NCBI GenBank assembly: GCA_037501455.1
Contig: CM074855.1
Span: 30,909,001 to 30,973,000, forward strand
Length of the DNA stretch: 64,000 nt
Direction: 5' to 3'
Source of the DNA: Lantana camara
Lineage: Eukaryota > Streptophyta > Magnoliopsida > Lamiales > Verbenaceae
Every line of letters begins with the position of its first letter. Position 1 is the stretch's first letter. The notes under the pieces are model-generated. The model was given only the letters and a program-made list of their open reading frames with translations, ran no database searches and was not told the DNA's origin. A program made the translations under genes and the position numbers. Positions 24,541 to 36,129 of this stretch are shown here, piece after piece.

Positions 24541-25369
24541 ACTCAAGCACACAAGCAGAAGCAAGGTTCACAATAATTAACACACATCCCATTGGCTAGG
24601 GTATCACAAAATAACAAAAATTTAATTAAGTAAACGATGCATGTATGCTCGTGCCATGGATGCTTAGTTTACCGTTCATCGTAGTAATGGAATTGATGTT
24701 GTGACTTTACTCTACGATTTGGATAGTCTGATCTCTAGCTGGCTTGATTCCCAACTTGTCTTTCATATCTTTAGTAGGTGTTTGACTGAGAAAGTCAGAC
24801 CCTTGGTTGATCCTATTCTCGATTCCATTCGGATCCTTACTCACAGTTATCTTCTGCAATTAACCGAGCACTAGTTTATTCCGCCTACGATCAGAACATT
24901 TATCTTTGTACCAGGTTCATTATATTATCTTTGGCCGTACAAGAATCTTAATTTTTAACTCCCACTTCATGCATTGTCACCAACTGGTTTAATTCTTTGT
25001 TGAAGATTTGGTCATCTGGAACTAGTTGACATCCTTCTTAAAGGTGATAAATTTTGACCAATTTTCCTTTCTTGAAACTAATTTAGGAATCCATCAGAAG
25101 TTCCCTGATAATATCATCATCCTCGCTGTCTGAATCACGTACTTATAAATTTCCAAACGAACCACTCTCTTCAATGCCTTATGAAGATCTTCATCCCGGT
25201 TATATTAACTTAACTCCCACTTTGAAGGTTTAAACTGATAAAGCCGCCTTATTCTTTTCCTGTCACTATCATTAGGTCATTCAGGTCCGTTATGGCTTGC
25301 ATTTTTATCTGCAACAAGAAGGAACTTCCTCGAGCACAACTGTGAATTTAAGCTTTATGTCTAGTCGTG
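24541..25369 (-). other. Element A internal, non-coding
   Basis: An internal segment of A between the hairpin array and the mid-element purine tract. Only small broken frames are present. I recognise no gag, pol or host-gene domain. Similar sequence is present in elements B, C and D at the same relative place, but too diverged for me to translate consistently. Confidence 0.5.
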
Positions 25370-25383
25370 CTCTCCCCCATAAG
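25370..25383 (-). promoter_or_regulatory. Mid-element polypurine-like tract (element A)
   Basis: The sense strand reads CTTATGGGGGAGAG, nearly the CTTAAGGGGGAGAG found at the same relative place in elements B, C and D. In D it duplicates the terminal polypurine tract. It could act as a central plus-strand primer or be a fossil of an older 3' end. Confidence 0.5.
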
Positions 25384-25697
25384 AAATTTTATCTCAACTC
25401 CTTAGACTTTTTCCACTACTTCTCGGATCAAAACACCTCAATTTCTTCAACTTAGCTTCCTCGGTATAAGTTGTTTAATCACGCCACTTGTCTAGTGATA
25501 GTTCTCACATTTCCTTTGAAGCAATTAGTAGGAATGACAACCTGCTTCTTTCGTTCCCACTTTTGATTCTATTTTCCCAAACCTCAGAATTTTCCATTTC
25601 CTTTTTAACCAACCAATGCAACCCAAAATTTCTTCTTTTCTTGATTCCAGCAAGAATCAGTCGGAGTATCACTTGATAGATAAGATGTGGGAATTTC

Positions 25698-25875
25698 CTA
25701 TCAAGTAAACACTAAAATGCATGTCGGGTTAGGGTGCCAATGCAGTATCACACTTGTAAACAATTAAAGATGCAACACATTGGAACAATTATACAAATTA
25801 GAGGTGCGCATATAAATAGAGAAATTTAAACAATTAAAGCGATGTATGATGCACGTGCTTATGAATGCATAGAAC
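25698..25875 (-). other. Intron-like segment in element A
   Basis: On the sense strand, GACAG is followed by GTTCTATGCATTCATAAG (start of segment) and an AT-rich body, with CCCTAACCCGAC and a T-rich stretch before CTTGATAG and GAAA. Donor, AT-richness, possible branch site and acceptor fit a 178-bp plant intron. The same boundaries recur in C (181 bp), B (181 bp) and D (264 bp). No transcript evidence is available. Confidence 0.5.
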
Positions 25876-26142
25876 CTGTCACCGTAGTTGTAAACTTTAA
25901 CTTGGCATATTTCTTTGTTTCTCAAATTGCAGGTTTGTCTTGAATTAGTTGTTCACCTCTTCTTTACCCACGGTCTTCCAAATCTTCAAAGTTCCCGTGT
26001 ATCAACTTATGGATCTCCTATGTCCGAGATTGAAATCTCTTGAACCTAAATTCTTCAACATCCATGAAGTTGGTATCCTGACTTCTCTCGAATAATCAAT
26101 CTCCAATTGTTGTCCTAATCCTTATCATAGTTATTCCTTTGA

Positions 26143-26978
26143 TCAAAACTTCTCTGGTTTATTCTTTATGAGTTCGAATAGTTGTATGAGCTCATCCCTC
26201 AATTGTTTACATTTGAGTATATAATTTCCCTCCAATAGCTCTTTGTTCTTTTTCGTTTCCAGTTGTCGCTCCAAATCTCCTAATTCGATCTCACAACTCG
26301 ACACTTCATCTTGGATTTGAAAGATGAACTCAAATCCGGCCGAAGATAAAATCCTTAGCATTGTCACTATCCATGAACTTATACTTACCACGTCGACTGA
26401 TTTTCTTTAATTCTTCTCAATTCAACTTTCATCTCATCTCAATTCTGAAGTATGTGAATTCCCTCCTCGTAGTCTCTTCATCCTTTTTCATCGATCTAAA
26501 TCCCAAGCTATATTATTCTTCATATTTTCTTTCGCCTCTTTCCCAAGTTAGATGATCTTTACTGCTTCTCAACCACGAATCTACTTTACTTTAATTCTCT
26601 TGAAGGTCATCGCCTCCATGTTGATAGAAACCTCGAGTCTAAAACATCTTCGAGATTTCTCTTCTTTGGAATCTGGTTGATAAATCGTCGAAGTGTAAAT
26701 AAACATGTTGATCTTGTGAAATCAAATCATTACACACCACAAATCCTGTCTCATCATGGATTCACCATCGGTAATAGAGCTTGCAAACTTCTCCTTCAAA
26801 CTGACCTCTTATTCTGGACTCAGTCACTCGAGCCCTAACCTCATTTTAGAAAAGGTTTGATTCTTAAATTTCTGTAGAAATCCCCAAGGCATTCCTTACA
26901 TCTTTCGAGCTAGAGAGAAGAGCTTGTGGTAGCCTGTTGTTGTCGTAAACATTGGCCGTGGTTTGATATTATCTTCAT
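26143..26978 (-). pseudogene. Broken coiled-coil ORF of the non-autonomous family (A copy)
   Basis: The sense strand begins ATGAAGATAATATCAAACCA at 26978, 246 nt past the primer site, exactly as in element B (45507). It ends at a TGA at 26143. The last 82 codons are open (26143-26391) and read FEFIFQIQDEVSSCEIEL and then EGNYILKCKQLRDEL before ending NKPEKF, with a coiled-coil pattern. Elements B and C have the same protein end in diverged form. The intervening frame is broken by stops and shifts. The original product would have been about 280 residues. I find no gag zinc knuckle, protease or polymerase motif; a gag-like structural role is only a guess. Confidence 0.55.
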
Positions 26979-27223
26979 ATCCTATGAATCACAACTCATT
27001 TTGAAAATAAATGCATGCGATTAGTATATGCTCATGCCACATAATTAACACCAAAAGAATGGATTCAATGCAAAATGCAACAAATAATCTAATAAAGTTT
27101 GAAAAAAAAAATCACAATTCAGTGTTCAAGAATGATGCAATGCACACATTGACAATTAGTTCCTATGCCGTGCGACCTATACTCGAGACAACACAACCCA
27201 GAGCACCGGTTCTGAACCTGGTA

Positions 27224-27235
27224 GCTCTGATACCA
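27224..27235 (-). promoter_or_regulatory. Primer binding site of element A
   Basis: Sense strand TGGTATCAGAGC, eight bases after the 5' LTR end at 27244, the same tRNA-iMet primer and spacing as the intact chromovirus. Confidence 0.9.
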
Positions 27236-27243
27236 CTTAAGGA

Positions 27244-29404
27244 TGTAGCAACCCTCACGATAGGCACCACAACCCCCGCACTATAAGTCTAGTCCACATA
27301 AGAAATGGATAGTTCAAGTATGGACCGGACTCATAGCGAACGGGTGACAAAACAAAAATATCCTGGCTAGGCGGAATCTAACCCTGAACCAATTAAATCA
27401 GAATACCAAAGCATATTACGGAAGCATCAGAGCCAAACATGAATTTCAATAATGGCTACAAGCCCAATACATATCATGAACATAAATTAAAGCAGACATG
27501 CAACCTAACAACGGGTTCAACTAAACACGCAACCTGTCCCGAATCAAATCCAATAATCAAAATTGGCACCGAGGCCTAAATTCATAAAGAGATACAATTA
27601 AATTCATAATAATGTGAAATGTGACTCAAGTGAACAAGTGACTCGAACAAACATGATAAGACTTGACTCCCGCCTAGCTAAACCTGCAAGAACTGAGAGA
27701 GTGAAAAGAGGGATCAGTCTCTAGAAGACTGAGTGAGCAGGGGCTATACATATAATATAGAAACATGCGCATGCAAGCCATAAATCCCGAGCAAAGTTTT
27801 ATTTGAAGTTAGTTCCCTAGAAGGGCTAGAAATTAAATAAGCAATGCTCGAACTTTACGACTAATTCATATTAAATTCATTAAGTTCATAATTCATACAT
27901 AAACATCAAGGCTCGGCGAGTGAGCGTGCATTATCTCCAACCAAACTCCGACCGTGTACAACAAATATCATCAGTACTTTAAATAGGTGATCATGCAATA
28001 TATCATAATACACACAAATCATATATCATATCCTAAATCATATTCGTTTGGGCAATCCGTGTCCCGGCCTTCCCGCACGGTGCCTATCAATCATAACATA
28101 TTCATAATCATAATCATAATCATAAAATGAGTTCCAACCTTCTTCCTCCGGTTGGTGGACAGGTTAGCTAGACCTGAACACCGGTTCATACATAGGCACA
28201 ATGAGGGTACATGAATCCCTCAAAGGCACTCGGCTCCCATTCCCCGCCAAATCTCCTAGCGAGGTCCGGAGTCGCCGTTAGTTTGGTGGAACTAGTACAC
28301 GGAATCACCGTTGGCCCTTGCCTCCCCGGATCACCACATGCACTAAGTTCCGGGGCCCGTGTGGTTCATAATCATATCATGCATTCGCCAAAACATTTTA
28401 ATTCATAAGAAACATAATACATATCGATTCATTAGAAAATAATTTACTCTATTAAAAGCATTTACTCGATGACTCCATTTTGAAATGATACATATATATA
28501 TCCATAGGGTTTTGGGCTAAAACTTATCACATAAAGGTTGTAGGGTTTGATATGTAACTAGAACGAAAACACCCTTACCTGGAATACCACGAGACAAGAA
28601 ACATGAGCAATACGGGTGCCTATTCAATTTGGAAGTCTCCGCCCTGGAAACCAAAAAGAGGGGAAAAATGAAAGATAGGTGGTGGCTCAGTGGTGTTATG
28701 GCCGGAAGTGGAGGCGACTTGTGGAGTGGCCGACAGACTTGCTCCCCTTTCTTTCTTTGCCCTTGTTCGACAGAGGGGGAGGGAGGAAAGTGAGATAGGG
28801 AGAAGAGAGGTAGTTAAGGAGAGAGGTAGTTGCCGGTTGAAGAGCTGGCGTCGGCCATGGTGCACGGCGAGGTGAATGCTGCCAACTGTCTTTGCTTCTT
28901 CCTCTATTGTTCTCATTCGGAGAGAGAGAGTGAGGGACGGTGGGTTGAGGGAGATTGTGAGGGTTGTGGGGGTGTTAGGTGAAAGATATTTTGGTGTGTA
29001 TGTATAAGGCATATACATGCTTAGAATATATATATAAACGTATATATATGCATATATGCATAACGGAAATGTGGATGTGAACTTATAGATATATGAATAT
29101 AGCTTATATATTTATAAATATGTATGCAAAGTTTACGGTTAATACTAATAATTAATACATGTAATTAAAGAATGATAATTAAAATATAAAATTCACATTA
29201 ATAATAAAATTAACAATTAATCCAAACTTAAGAAATAAAAAAAAACATTTGAATACAATTTATTTGACATAAAGTTCCAATTTAAGCACGTAAGACACAT
29301 TATCGAGTAATTATATCATGCAATAAAATAAATAAAACACATAACTCAAGAAATACACTCTGTGATGTCATCTTGAACCCCCGAAAAAAAAACGGGGCGT
29401 TACA
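27244..29404 (-). repeat. Element A right (5') LTR
   Basis: A complete 2161-bp LTR, sense TGTAACGCCCCG to TGCTACA. A candidate leader intron runs 27684-28578 (CCAG before GTAAGG, acceptor CTTGCAG). This family lacks the GGAACGGCCGTTCC array. Small ORFs here (for example around 28620-29018) are shared with the left LTR and show no domain. Confidence 0.92.
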
Positions 29405-29409
29405 GTGCT

Positions 29410-29877
29410 CCATGCTGACATTCGGACTAAAAACTGCTATTGACTTCTCATAGTTAATCATTTGTCCCGATATTGCCCCGTAGATCCGTAATACCTCTAA
29501 TATTCCATCAACCGCTTCTTCGGTTGCAGGACAAAATATCGTTGTGTCATCCGCGAAAAGCAAATGAGATACTATTGGAGCCTCCCTGCATATACGCACC
29601 CCACGGATCCTCGGTTCTCTATCAATTTAAAAACTCAGAACCTCTGCACAAATAAGGAAGAGATAAGGAGAGAGAGGATCTCCTTGTCTCAACCCTCGCC
29701 CCGGGGACAAACGACCAAAGTTCTCTCCATTCAAAACAAAAGAGTAATCAACCGATGTAATGCAATTCATGATTAGACAAACAAAGGCATCATCGAATCC
29801 CATTTTCAGCATAACTCTTTCCAACAAGGCCCATTCCACTCTGTCGTATGCCTTACTCATGTCTAGCTTCAAGGAAA
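29410..29877 (-). pseudogene. LINE ORF2 reverse transcriptase fragment (5' part of split LINE)
   Basis: This continues the LINE of 9824-11717 across element A. Reading in from 29872 the protein has [12 protein letters not shown] (RT motif A), [13 protein letters not shown] and, after an in-frame stop near 29627, SHLLFADDTTIF with the catalytic FADD. It runs to SPNVSMEH at the A insertion point, and the next codons lie at 11712. The LINE is 5'-truncated inside RT at about 29877. It is dead: stop, frameshift and insertion. Confidence 0.88.
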
Positions 29878-30214
29878 ATATAAAATTAAAGTCAAATTGA
29901 AAAGCAAAACTAAAAGAAAAAATTAATAATAATCATGGAAAAAAATTCAAAATTTGGTGAAAATGGAAAAGGGTAAGGGTTTTTTCTTAAAAAAATGGAA
30001 ATTAGAAATATAAAAGTAGACCCTTCAAAGAAAAAGAAATACAAAAATAGAGTGAAATATTAGAAATTAAATAAAAAAATGCTTGAAGAAAAAAATGCAA
30101 AATTAATAAAGAACAATTAAATTTTCGGCACTGATACTATAAAATTTAAATACGAGAAAGAGAGAAACTTTTGTAAAATGTTTAGTAGAAACATGTATAC
30201 AAAAGATAGCCATC
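29878..30214. other. AT-rich spacer between two LINEs
   Basis: A-rich, repeat-poor sequence with no gene. It separates the 5' truncation point of the minus-strand LINE from the start of recognisable ORF1 of the plus-strand LINE. Target duplications for either LINE were not identified. Confidence 0.5.
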
Positions 30215-31064
30215 GATGCAGTTTTTGGAATATTGCTTTTACGAAGGAGATCAAACTGAGCTTCCTCAACAAGAAACACTTATTGATTAAGTGTGAGGAT
30301 CACAATGACTACGCTAGGATTTTCTCAAAGGATACATGGTACTTTAAGCCTTAAAGTTTAAGGACTTCCCAATGAGAGTGCTCAAATGGACTCCGGACTT
30401 TGATTAGAAAGTCGAATCACCGATTGTCCCGGTGTGGGTGTCTTTTCCCGGTCTGAAAGCACAAATTGTGAAGAAGAAAGGTATATATACGGTTGTCTCG
30501 GCCTCAGGGGGACCTCTGAGATCAGATGAAGCCACTGCTAGGGAAAGGAATACTTGTGATCCTACTGTATGTATCGAATTGGACATCGCACAACCACTAC
30601 AAAAATTAATTTTTGTTAGGATTGGCAAATCCTTGGTGGAGCAAGAGGTGCTCTATGAAGTTGTCCCAGACTATTGCAAAAAGTGGAACAGATTATAGTT
30701 GAAGAAGGAGAGAACAACGATGATAATGTAGTGCCGGGAACAGAGTCAGAGAATGTTAATGATCAAAATAGAGACACCCGCGACAACCAGAACTGTGGAA
30801 GAGGGCGAGAGCAGCGGAAAGAATGGACCCAGGTCACCAACAAGCGAGACCAAAGACAAGGGAAGGAAACTAAGCAGGGCAAAACTAATGATGAGAACAG
30901 ATTCAAAATTCTGGAAATTGTAGATGGGAATGAAACACAGGATGAAGAAAACCAAGCTCCAAGACAGAAAACAATCTAACTGAAGAGGCGGGTATGACCT
31001 CCCTGAATAGGTGGCAGAGTCTCCAGAGGGCAATAGAGATGCAGAGGACTCGGAGAACAGAGAA
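30215..31064 (+). pseudogene. LINE ORF1 (DUF4283-type), N-terminal part
   Basis: The translation shows KHLLIKCEDHNDYARIFSKD, then RVLKWTPDFD and ESPIVPVWVSFPGLKAQ, the pattern of the DUF4283 nucleic-acid-binding domain of plant L1-type ORF1 proteins. A frameshift near 30355 and an in-frame stop near 30408 break it. The 30674-31000 part is the acidic/Gln-rich ORF1 tail. The frame is cut at 31064 by element C. GAGAA at 31060-31064 would be the left target duplication of C; no partner was found. The LINE probably resumes near 51180. Confidence 0.8.
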
Positions 31065-33974
31065 TGTAGCACCCGTGACGAGAGCACTACATCCCCCGCA
31101 CTATGAGTTTGGTCCACATATGAAATGGACCAATCCATACATAAACCAAACTCACAGCGAACGGAAGACAATAAAAAAAACAATCTAGCTAGGCGGAATC
31201 TAACCCTGGAACATAAGAATAGGAACGACAATGCGGAAGTAAAGCAGTCATTCATTCAGTATTTAAGTAAATAAATGCAATTCCAACAGAGAAGTAAATA
31301 TGGTTCTACTACACAAGACACCTGTCCTAACCTGTCTCGAATCAATTCAAAGCAATAATATAAAACGGGTTCAACTAATGCCCTAGAATCCTGTCTCGAG
31401 TCAATACAAAGCAATAAATGGCACACCGGTCCAATAATTAAATTAATTCAATACAATAAGAATGTAATATGTGACGAGTGTACAAGTGCAAGACATGACC
31501 AAGGACTCTAATACGCGACTCCCGCCTGGTGACAACCTGCAAAAGACTGAAAGGTGGAGGCGTCAGTCTACGAAAGACTGAGTGAGGGGTTTAATAAATA
31601 TAAGCGCAAGTATCATGCAAGTTATAATCTCGGGTAAAGTTTTAAGAAAGAAAACAATAAAAGTTCAACAACAAATAACCATCACCCGAGATTATAACTA
31701 TTAAGTTTAACAATTCAGTCAATTTCATGCAATCGGTGGCCCGACGAATGAGGGAAATTCTCCAACCTTTACTCCGACAGTGAGCAAGCATGAGAGTTTC
31801 AACCGGTTAAGTGATCATGCAAGTATTTAGTGCGATCAATTAGCAATTTCATGAACCCTTTTCCCTCCGGGTGATGGTGGGTTTGCAAGACCCATCCATC
31901 CATACACAGTGTACGTCAGGAACATGACTCCCAAGCACGGGATTCCTTCCTCCACCAAACCTCCTGGTGGATTCAGGGTTCATCCCAAAATGGTGAGGAT
32001 AGTGCAAGAGTTACCCGTCAGCCCTTGCTTTCCCGGTTGGCTCAATACACTACCCTCGGGCCTTAGTGCAGTACAATATTACTCTCCAAACATGGTCGGT
32101 ACAATACAATAACATGGCTTGCTTGCAATCATTTAAGGTTTTGGGAAACTATAGATATATATATATATACCTTTTGGCTGAAATCTTCACATAAGGGTGG
32201 TATAGGTTCTATAGAACTAGAAATTAAACCTCACCTGACGAGTAATGGAATAAGACAAGGATACAAGAAAGTGTCCATACGATCAATGATCTCCGCCCTG
32301 GAGAAGAACTGGACAAGAAAGGAAACAACGTGAACTCGAGAGACGAGACTCAATATGAGACCAAGTATGACGCACGACAATTTTCATGAAGTGGTGTATC
32401 ATGTCATGGAATAATTCAACTTGCAATAAACTCAAGAAAGTCACGAATTCATGTCATTTAATCATACAAATTCATTTCATATATATCACGAAGTTAAACA
32501 ATCAAGTTCCAACAAATAAGGACCAAGGAGTGTCAATTAATAGCATAATAATCACTTGAGCAAGTGTGCAATTCGTATAAGTCACATATGGGAGCCGAGG
32601 AAATGAAAGGAATACAATATGAGAGGTTTTGGTGAAGTTTGGCAAAAACTGACAATTTTCGGAAACGCACATGCTGTAGGAAAACTGAAATATCTTTAGT
32701 TCTAGAAGTTGGAATTGATTTTTGTTTGTTGGATATGAAATTAGACACATAGACCTTTTCGAGGATATATAGCTCGTATTCTAGTTCAAAGCGAGGAGAA
32801 AATGGCGTACGCTCGAAATTAGGTGATTGTAGATTTTCGGTAAAGTGGCGATACCAAATTAAAATGATTATAACTCTCAAACCAGAAGGGATATTGAGGT
32901 GATTCTCATTGAATATTTTTCTAGACTTCAAAAGGTTTCCAATGGTTCAAAAATCATGTCAATCAGATCAAGTTTGATAGGGAAAATGCCCGTTTTAAAA
33001 TTGAACTGAAAGCAGAAACGGGCGTTTGAAAATGCTCGGAGAAGGCAGTAGGTTCCTAAACGGACGTTTGGTGATTGAACGGGGAGGCCAAACGGGCGTT
33101 TGGAAAGTCGCTGGGCGAAAAAAACAGGGGAAAAATAGAGTATACACACGGGGATGGCTCCCAATCCCCTCCCAACTCAAACCAAGGCAAGAAATTAACT
33201 CAAAACTATCATATATCATGCATATGGTTCATATAAATCATTTAGGCCACCTTAAATCCAAGGAAACATGTATAAATTCATCAAAATTATATCAAGAACC
33301 CTTATAAAGTCAAGTGATCAATCATGCTTTAAGCTTCATGAATTCAAGTTATAAATGTACAAAACCAACTCAAGATCAACATACATGCTTCAATTAAGTC
33401 ATGGAATTCAAAGAATCATAAAACCCTAGCAAAGCTCCATGAATTCTTCAAAAGAGATGCATGATCTTACCTTGGAAATGAAAGAAGATAGAACGGAAAA
33501 GGAAGAGATGAGGTCTTGTGATGATTTCCTTGGAGAAGATGGAAGAATTTCTTGGCTCTTGGCTCCTTGGTTGGATCGGTTTTTGGAGGAAGAAGAAAAG
33601 AGAAGTGTGTCTTGTGTTTGTGTAGAAGAATGAGGAAGAAATGTATGCATATGTGTGTATATATCATATCGTGCAAGAAGGGGAAAGAGAAAAGGAAAAT
33701 TGCAACTTGGTCCTTATGAAATTTAAGTTAATAGAATTAGGTTCCAAGTTTGTGAATATAATCAATTTTGTCAAATTCATTCCATGCAATTAAGTCCTTC
33801 AATTTATGAAAGTAATTAATTAAGAACAATTAATCAAATAAAACATGCTCGGTAATTAATTCACGTCAATTATCATACCATAATTCTCAAGTTGGTAATA
33901 ATTTCACGTAACCACTTTATAATATAATTCACACAATATCACGTAATGCCTAACTTGAAAACTGGGGCGTTAAA
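31065..33974 (-). repeat. Element C LTR
   Basis: A 2910-bp LTR with TGTAGCACCC at the left and GGCGTTAAA at the right (the terminal CA is mutated to AA). It shares blocks such as the TTACCCGTCAGCC and ACTACCCTCGGGCC segments with all other LTRs here. It has its own palindromes AAACGGGCGTTT (33016), AAACGGACGTTT (33058) and CCAAACGGGCGTTTGG (33088). A candidate leader intron runs 31537-33470 (CCAAG before GTAAGA; acceptor TTTTGCAG). Confidence 0.85.
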
Positions 33975-33987
33975 ATATCTCCCCGTT
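33975..33987 (-). promoter_or_regulatory. Polypurine tract of element C
   Basis: The sense strand reads AACGGGGAGATAT next to the LTR edge. It is degenerate compared with A and the chromovirus. Confidence 0.6.
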
Positions 33988-34039
33988 AAGAGGACCTGGT
34001 CCCTAGGTCCATTCATCGAGTTCCGAGTTTTAAAATAAA

Positions 34040-34122
34040 CAACGAGAGAGCCCTGTCTCTCAAGTAAACAATGAGAGAATCCCCATCTCTCAACAAGCAA
34101 CGAGAGAACCCCGTCTCTCAAA
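34040..34122 (-). repeat. Three hairpin units (element C)
   Basis: The plus strand has GAGAGAGCCCTGTCTCTC, GAGAGAATCCCCATCTCTC and GAGAGAACCCCGTCTCTC in a row, the same unit as in A (24168-24540) and D (56720-56830), at the same place near the polypurine tract. Confidence 0.75.
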
Positions 34123-35241
34123 CAAGCAAGGAACACAATAGCCCTAGAGATACCTAATAAACACCCACACTAGGAACAGGCAGGAAGGATCAAATACATC
34201 AATTAACATTCATATAAAAGCAATTAACAATTAACAAGAATATTCCATATACGACATTAATAAAATACATGATGCACATGATATGTATGTTTAGATGTAC
34301 CGTTCACCATTTGTTGGAACTTTTTCATTGTGGCGATTTGGTTGAACATTTGGTTCTTTGGTTGGGATTTCTTCTAATCATAATGCTATGCCTCGAATCA
34401 CCCGATGTATTCAACACTTTGATAATCACCCGGTCTCTATTCCACGATCTATCTTTTGAACACAATATCATGCCCCGAGATGTCCGATGTAGATACAGAT
34501 ATTTCATGTTTACTCGGCCTTTCACCCGCGATCAAATCCTTTCCAACACCACGGTTCGTAAGTTTAATTCTTAAGTGTGTGCTTTGTTTGAACCAAACTA
34601 ACTCGTTCTTTTCCAGGAATCATACTCAATATTCATCATAATTTATAATCAACCTCCTATGATGTTCGGGGTATTCATTTAATAGCTTGAAGTCTAGTCT
34701 CTTCTCTTCATAGCGTTTCCGGTTCATCATGAAAAAAATCCAACGAGCTGGTAATCCATCTTATTCATGTTGTGCTTTTCTCCCTAATTCCTACACTTCC
34801 AACACTCAATTGAATGAACTTTCACTTTCATCCCAAAATGTGATGATCCGATCAAGTCTCCTCGCCCAATATTCTCAATATCAATTCTTGAAATTCTTCA
34901 AGGCATGGGACTCGTTTATGGAACACTAACCTTGCGACCTTGGAAGATTAAGTTTGTATGCTCCTGAAATAAGAACTAACGGCTTCGATCTTGCAACCGA
35001 AGTTGCCCTCAATTATCTTTCGCCTCATCTTGTAAAGTTAATTCCTAAGCTTTCCTTGAATCCATAGTTTTATCTCTTGAAGTGCCTATCACTTTCGATC
35101 TTGTTCCCGAAAATTCCTCTAATTCTTTCCCTTTTTCCACTTCCGAGAAATCCCATTGTTGATAACTCTTGCATTTTTGTTGCTTCTATTGAAAGTAATC
35201 CGTTTGAGCAATTCATAAATTTGAAGTCATTTCCCGATTGA
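34123..35241 (-). other. Element C internal, non-coding
   Basis: An internal segment with only short frames (66-102 codons) and no recognised domain. Its order and flanking motifs match element A. Confidence 0.5.
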
Positions 35242-35255
35242 CTCTCCCCCTTAAG
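35242..35255 (-). promoter_or_regulatory. Mid-element polypurine-like tract (element C)
   Basis: Sense strand CTTAAGGGGGAGAG, identical to the tract at 55441-55454 in element D and to the core of the terminal tract of D. Confidence 0.5.
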
Positions 35256-35563
35256 AATGCCTATTCTTATCCGTTGAGCTCGTGGCATCAATCCCTAATT
35301 TGAAGAATCTCAATTCTTTCTATTGCTTCCTTGGTATAAATGATTCTAACCACGCCACTTGGCCGAAAATTTTGTCATGTTACTTTTGCAACGATTGGTA
35401 GGAATAACAACCCACTTCTACCAATCCAATTCCCGGCTACTTCCCCATCCTCTAAATTGTTCTTTCCCTCTTAGTCCACCCTTTGCAACCCAATTATTTC
35501 CTTATCATACTTCGGTGGTGTCTCGATTGAAGTAATGTTTGATAAATGAGGTGGGGAGAGTTC

Positions 35564-35744
35564 CTATCAAGAAAACACTTAAAATGCATGTTGGGTTAAG
35601 ATGCTGATGCACGTATCACACTTGTAAGTAATTAAAGATGCAACACGTTGGAACGATTAAGCTCAATTAGAAATACGTATATAATTAAAGAAATTTAAAT
35701 AATTTAAACAATGTATGATGCACGTGCTTATGAATGCATTGAAC
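35564..35744 (-). other. Intron-like segment in element C
   Basis: A 181-bp segment bounded on the sense strand by GTGACAG before GTTCAATGC, and by CTTGATAG before GAAC. It begins like the A copy (GCATTCATAAGCACGTGCAT) and ends like it (CAACATGCATTTTAAGTG). Confidence 0.5.
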
Positions 35745-36129
35745 CTGTCACCATAGTAATCATAGTCTTTAACTCGGCATTGGTTCCTTATTTGTTGAAT
35801 TACAAGCTTGTCTTAAATTTGTTGGTTATCTTTGGCTACCCACGGTCTTCCAATTCTTCAAAATTCTCTATCTTCAACCTATACATTTCCATCGCACGAG
35901 GTAGAAATTTCTTGAACCAGATTCTTTCCAAATTATCGATCTCCAAGTATTACCCGAATCCTCACCACAAATGTCTCCTTGATCAAAGGTTCCTTGTACC
36001 AACTTATATAACTTTATAATCCAAGATTGTGATCCTTGAATTCAAATTCTTCCACATCTATGAATTGATGTCTTAACTTTTCTTTGAAGAAATAAATCTC
36101 CAAGTGTTGTTCTAACCTTCGCCATAGTT

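Larger units (their letters stand above)
11718..29404 (-). mobile_element. Element A: non-autonomous LTR retrotransposon
   Basis: Bounded by TGTAGCACCC at 11718 and GCGTTACA at 29404, with 5-bp duplications GTGCT on both sides (11713-11717, 29405-29409). The sense strand is minus: the primer site lies by the right LTR and the polypurine tract by the left LTR. The LTRs are 2174 bp (left, in two pieces, 11718-13488 and 23480-23882) and 2161 bp (right, 27244-29404). The internal region (23883-27243) has no gag, protease, RT or integrase. I noticed about 13 substitutions plus a copy-number change in a (CATAAT)n tract between the LTRs, so the insertion is fairly young but older than the chromovirus that split its left LTR. 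Confidence 0.93.

Noticed and set aside
23883..27243. Decayed gag-pol in element A internal region
   Set aside because: No zinc knuckle, protease, RT, RNase H or integrase motif in any frame; the length is also too short for gag-pol.
30746..31255. 169-codon minus-strand frame
   Set aside because: Crosses the junction between LINE ORF1 and element C LTR and is antisense to ORF1.
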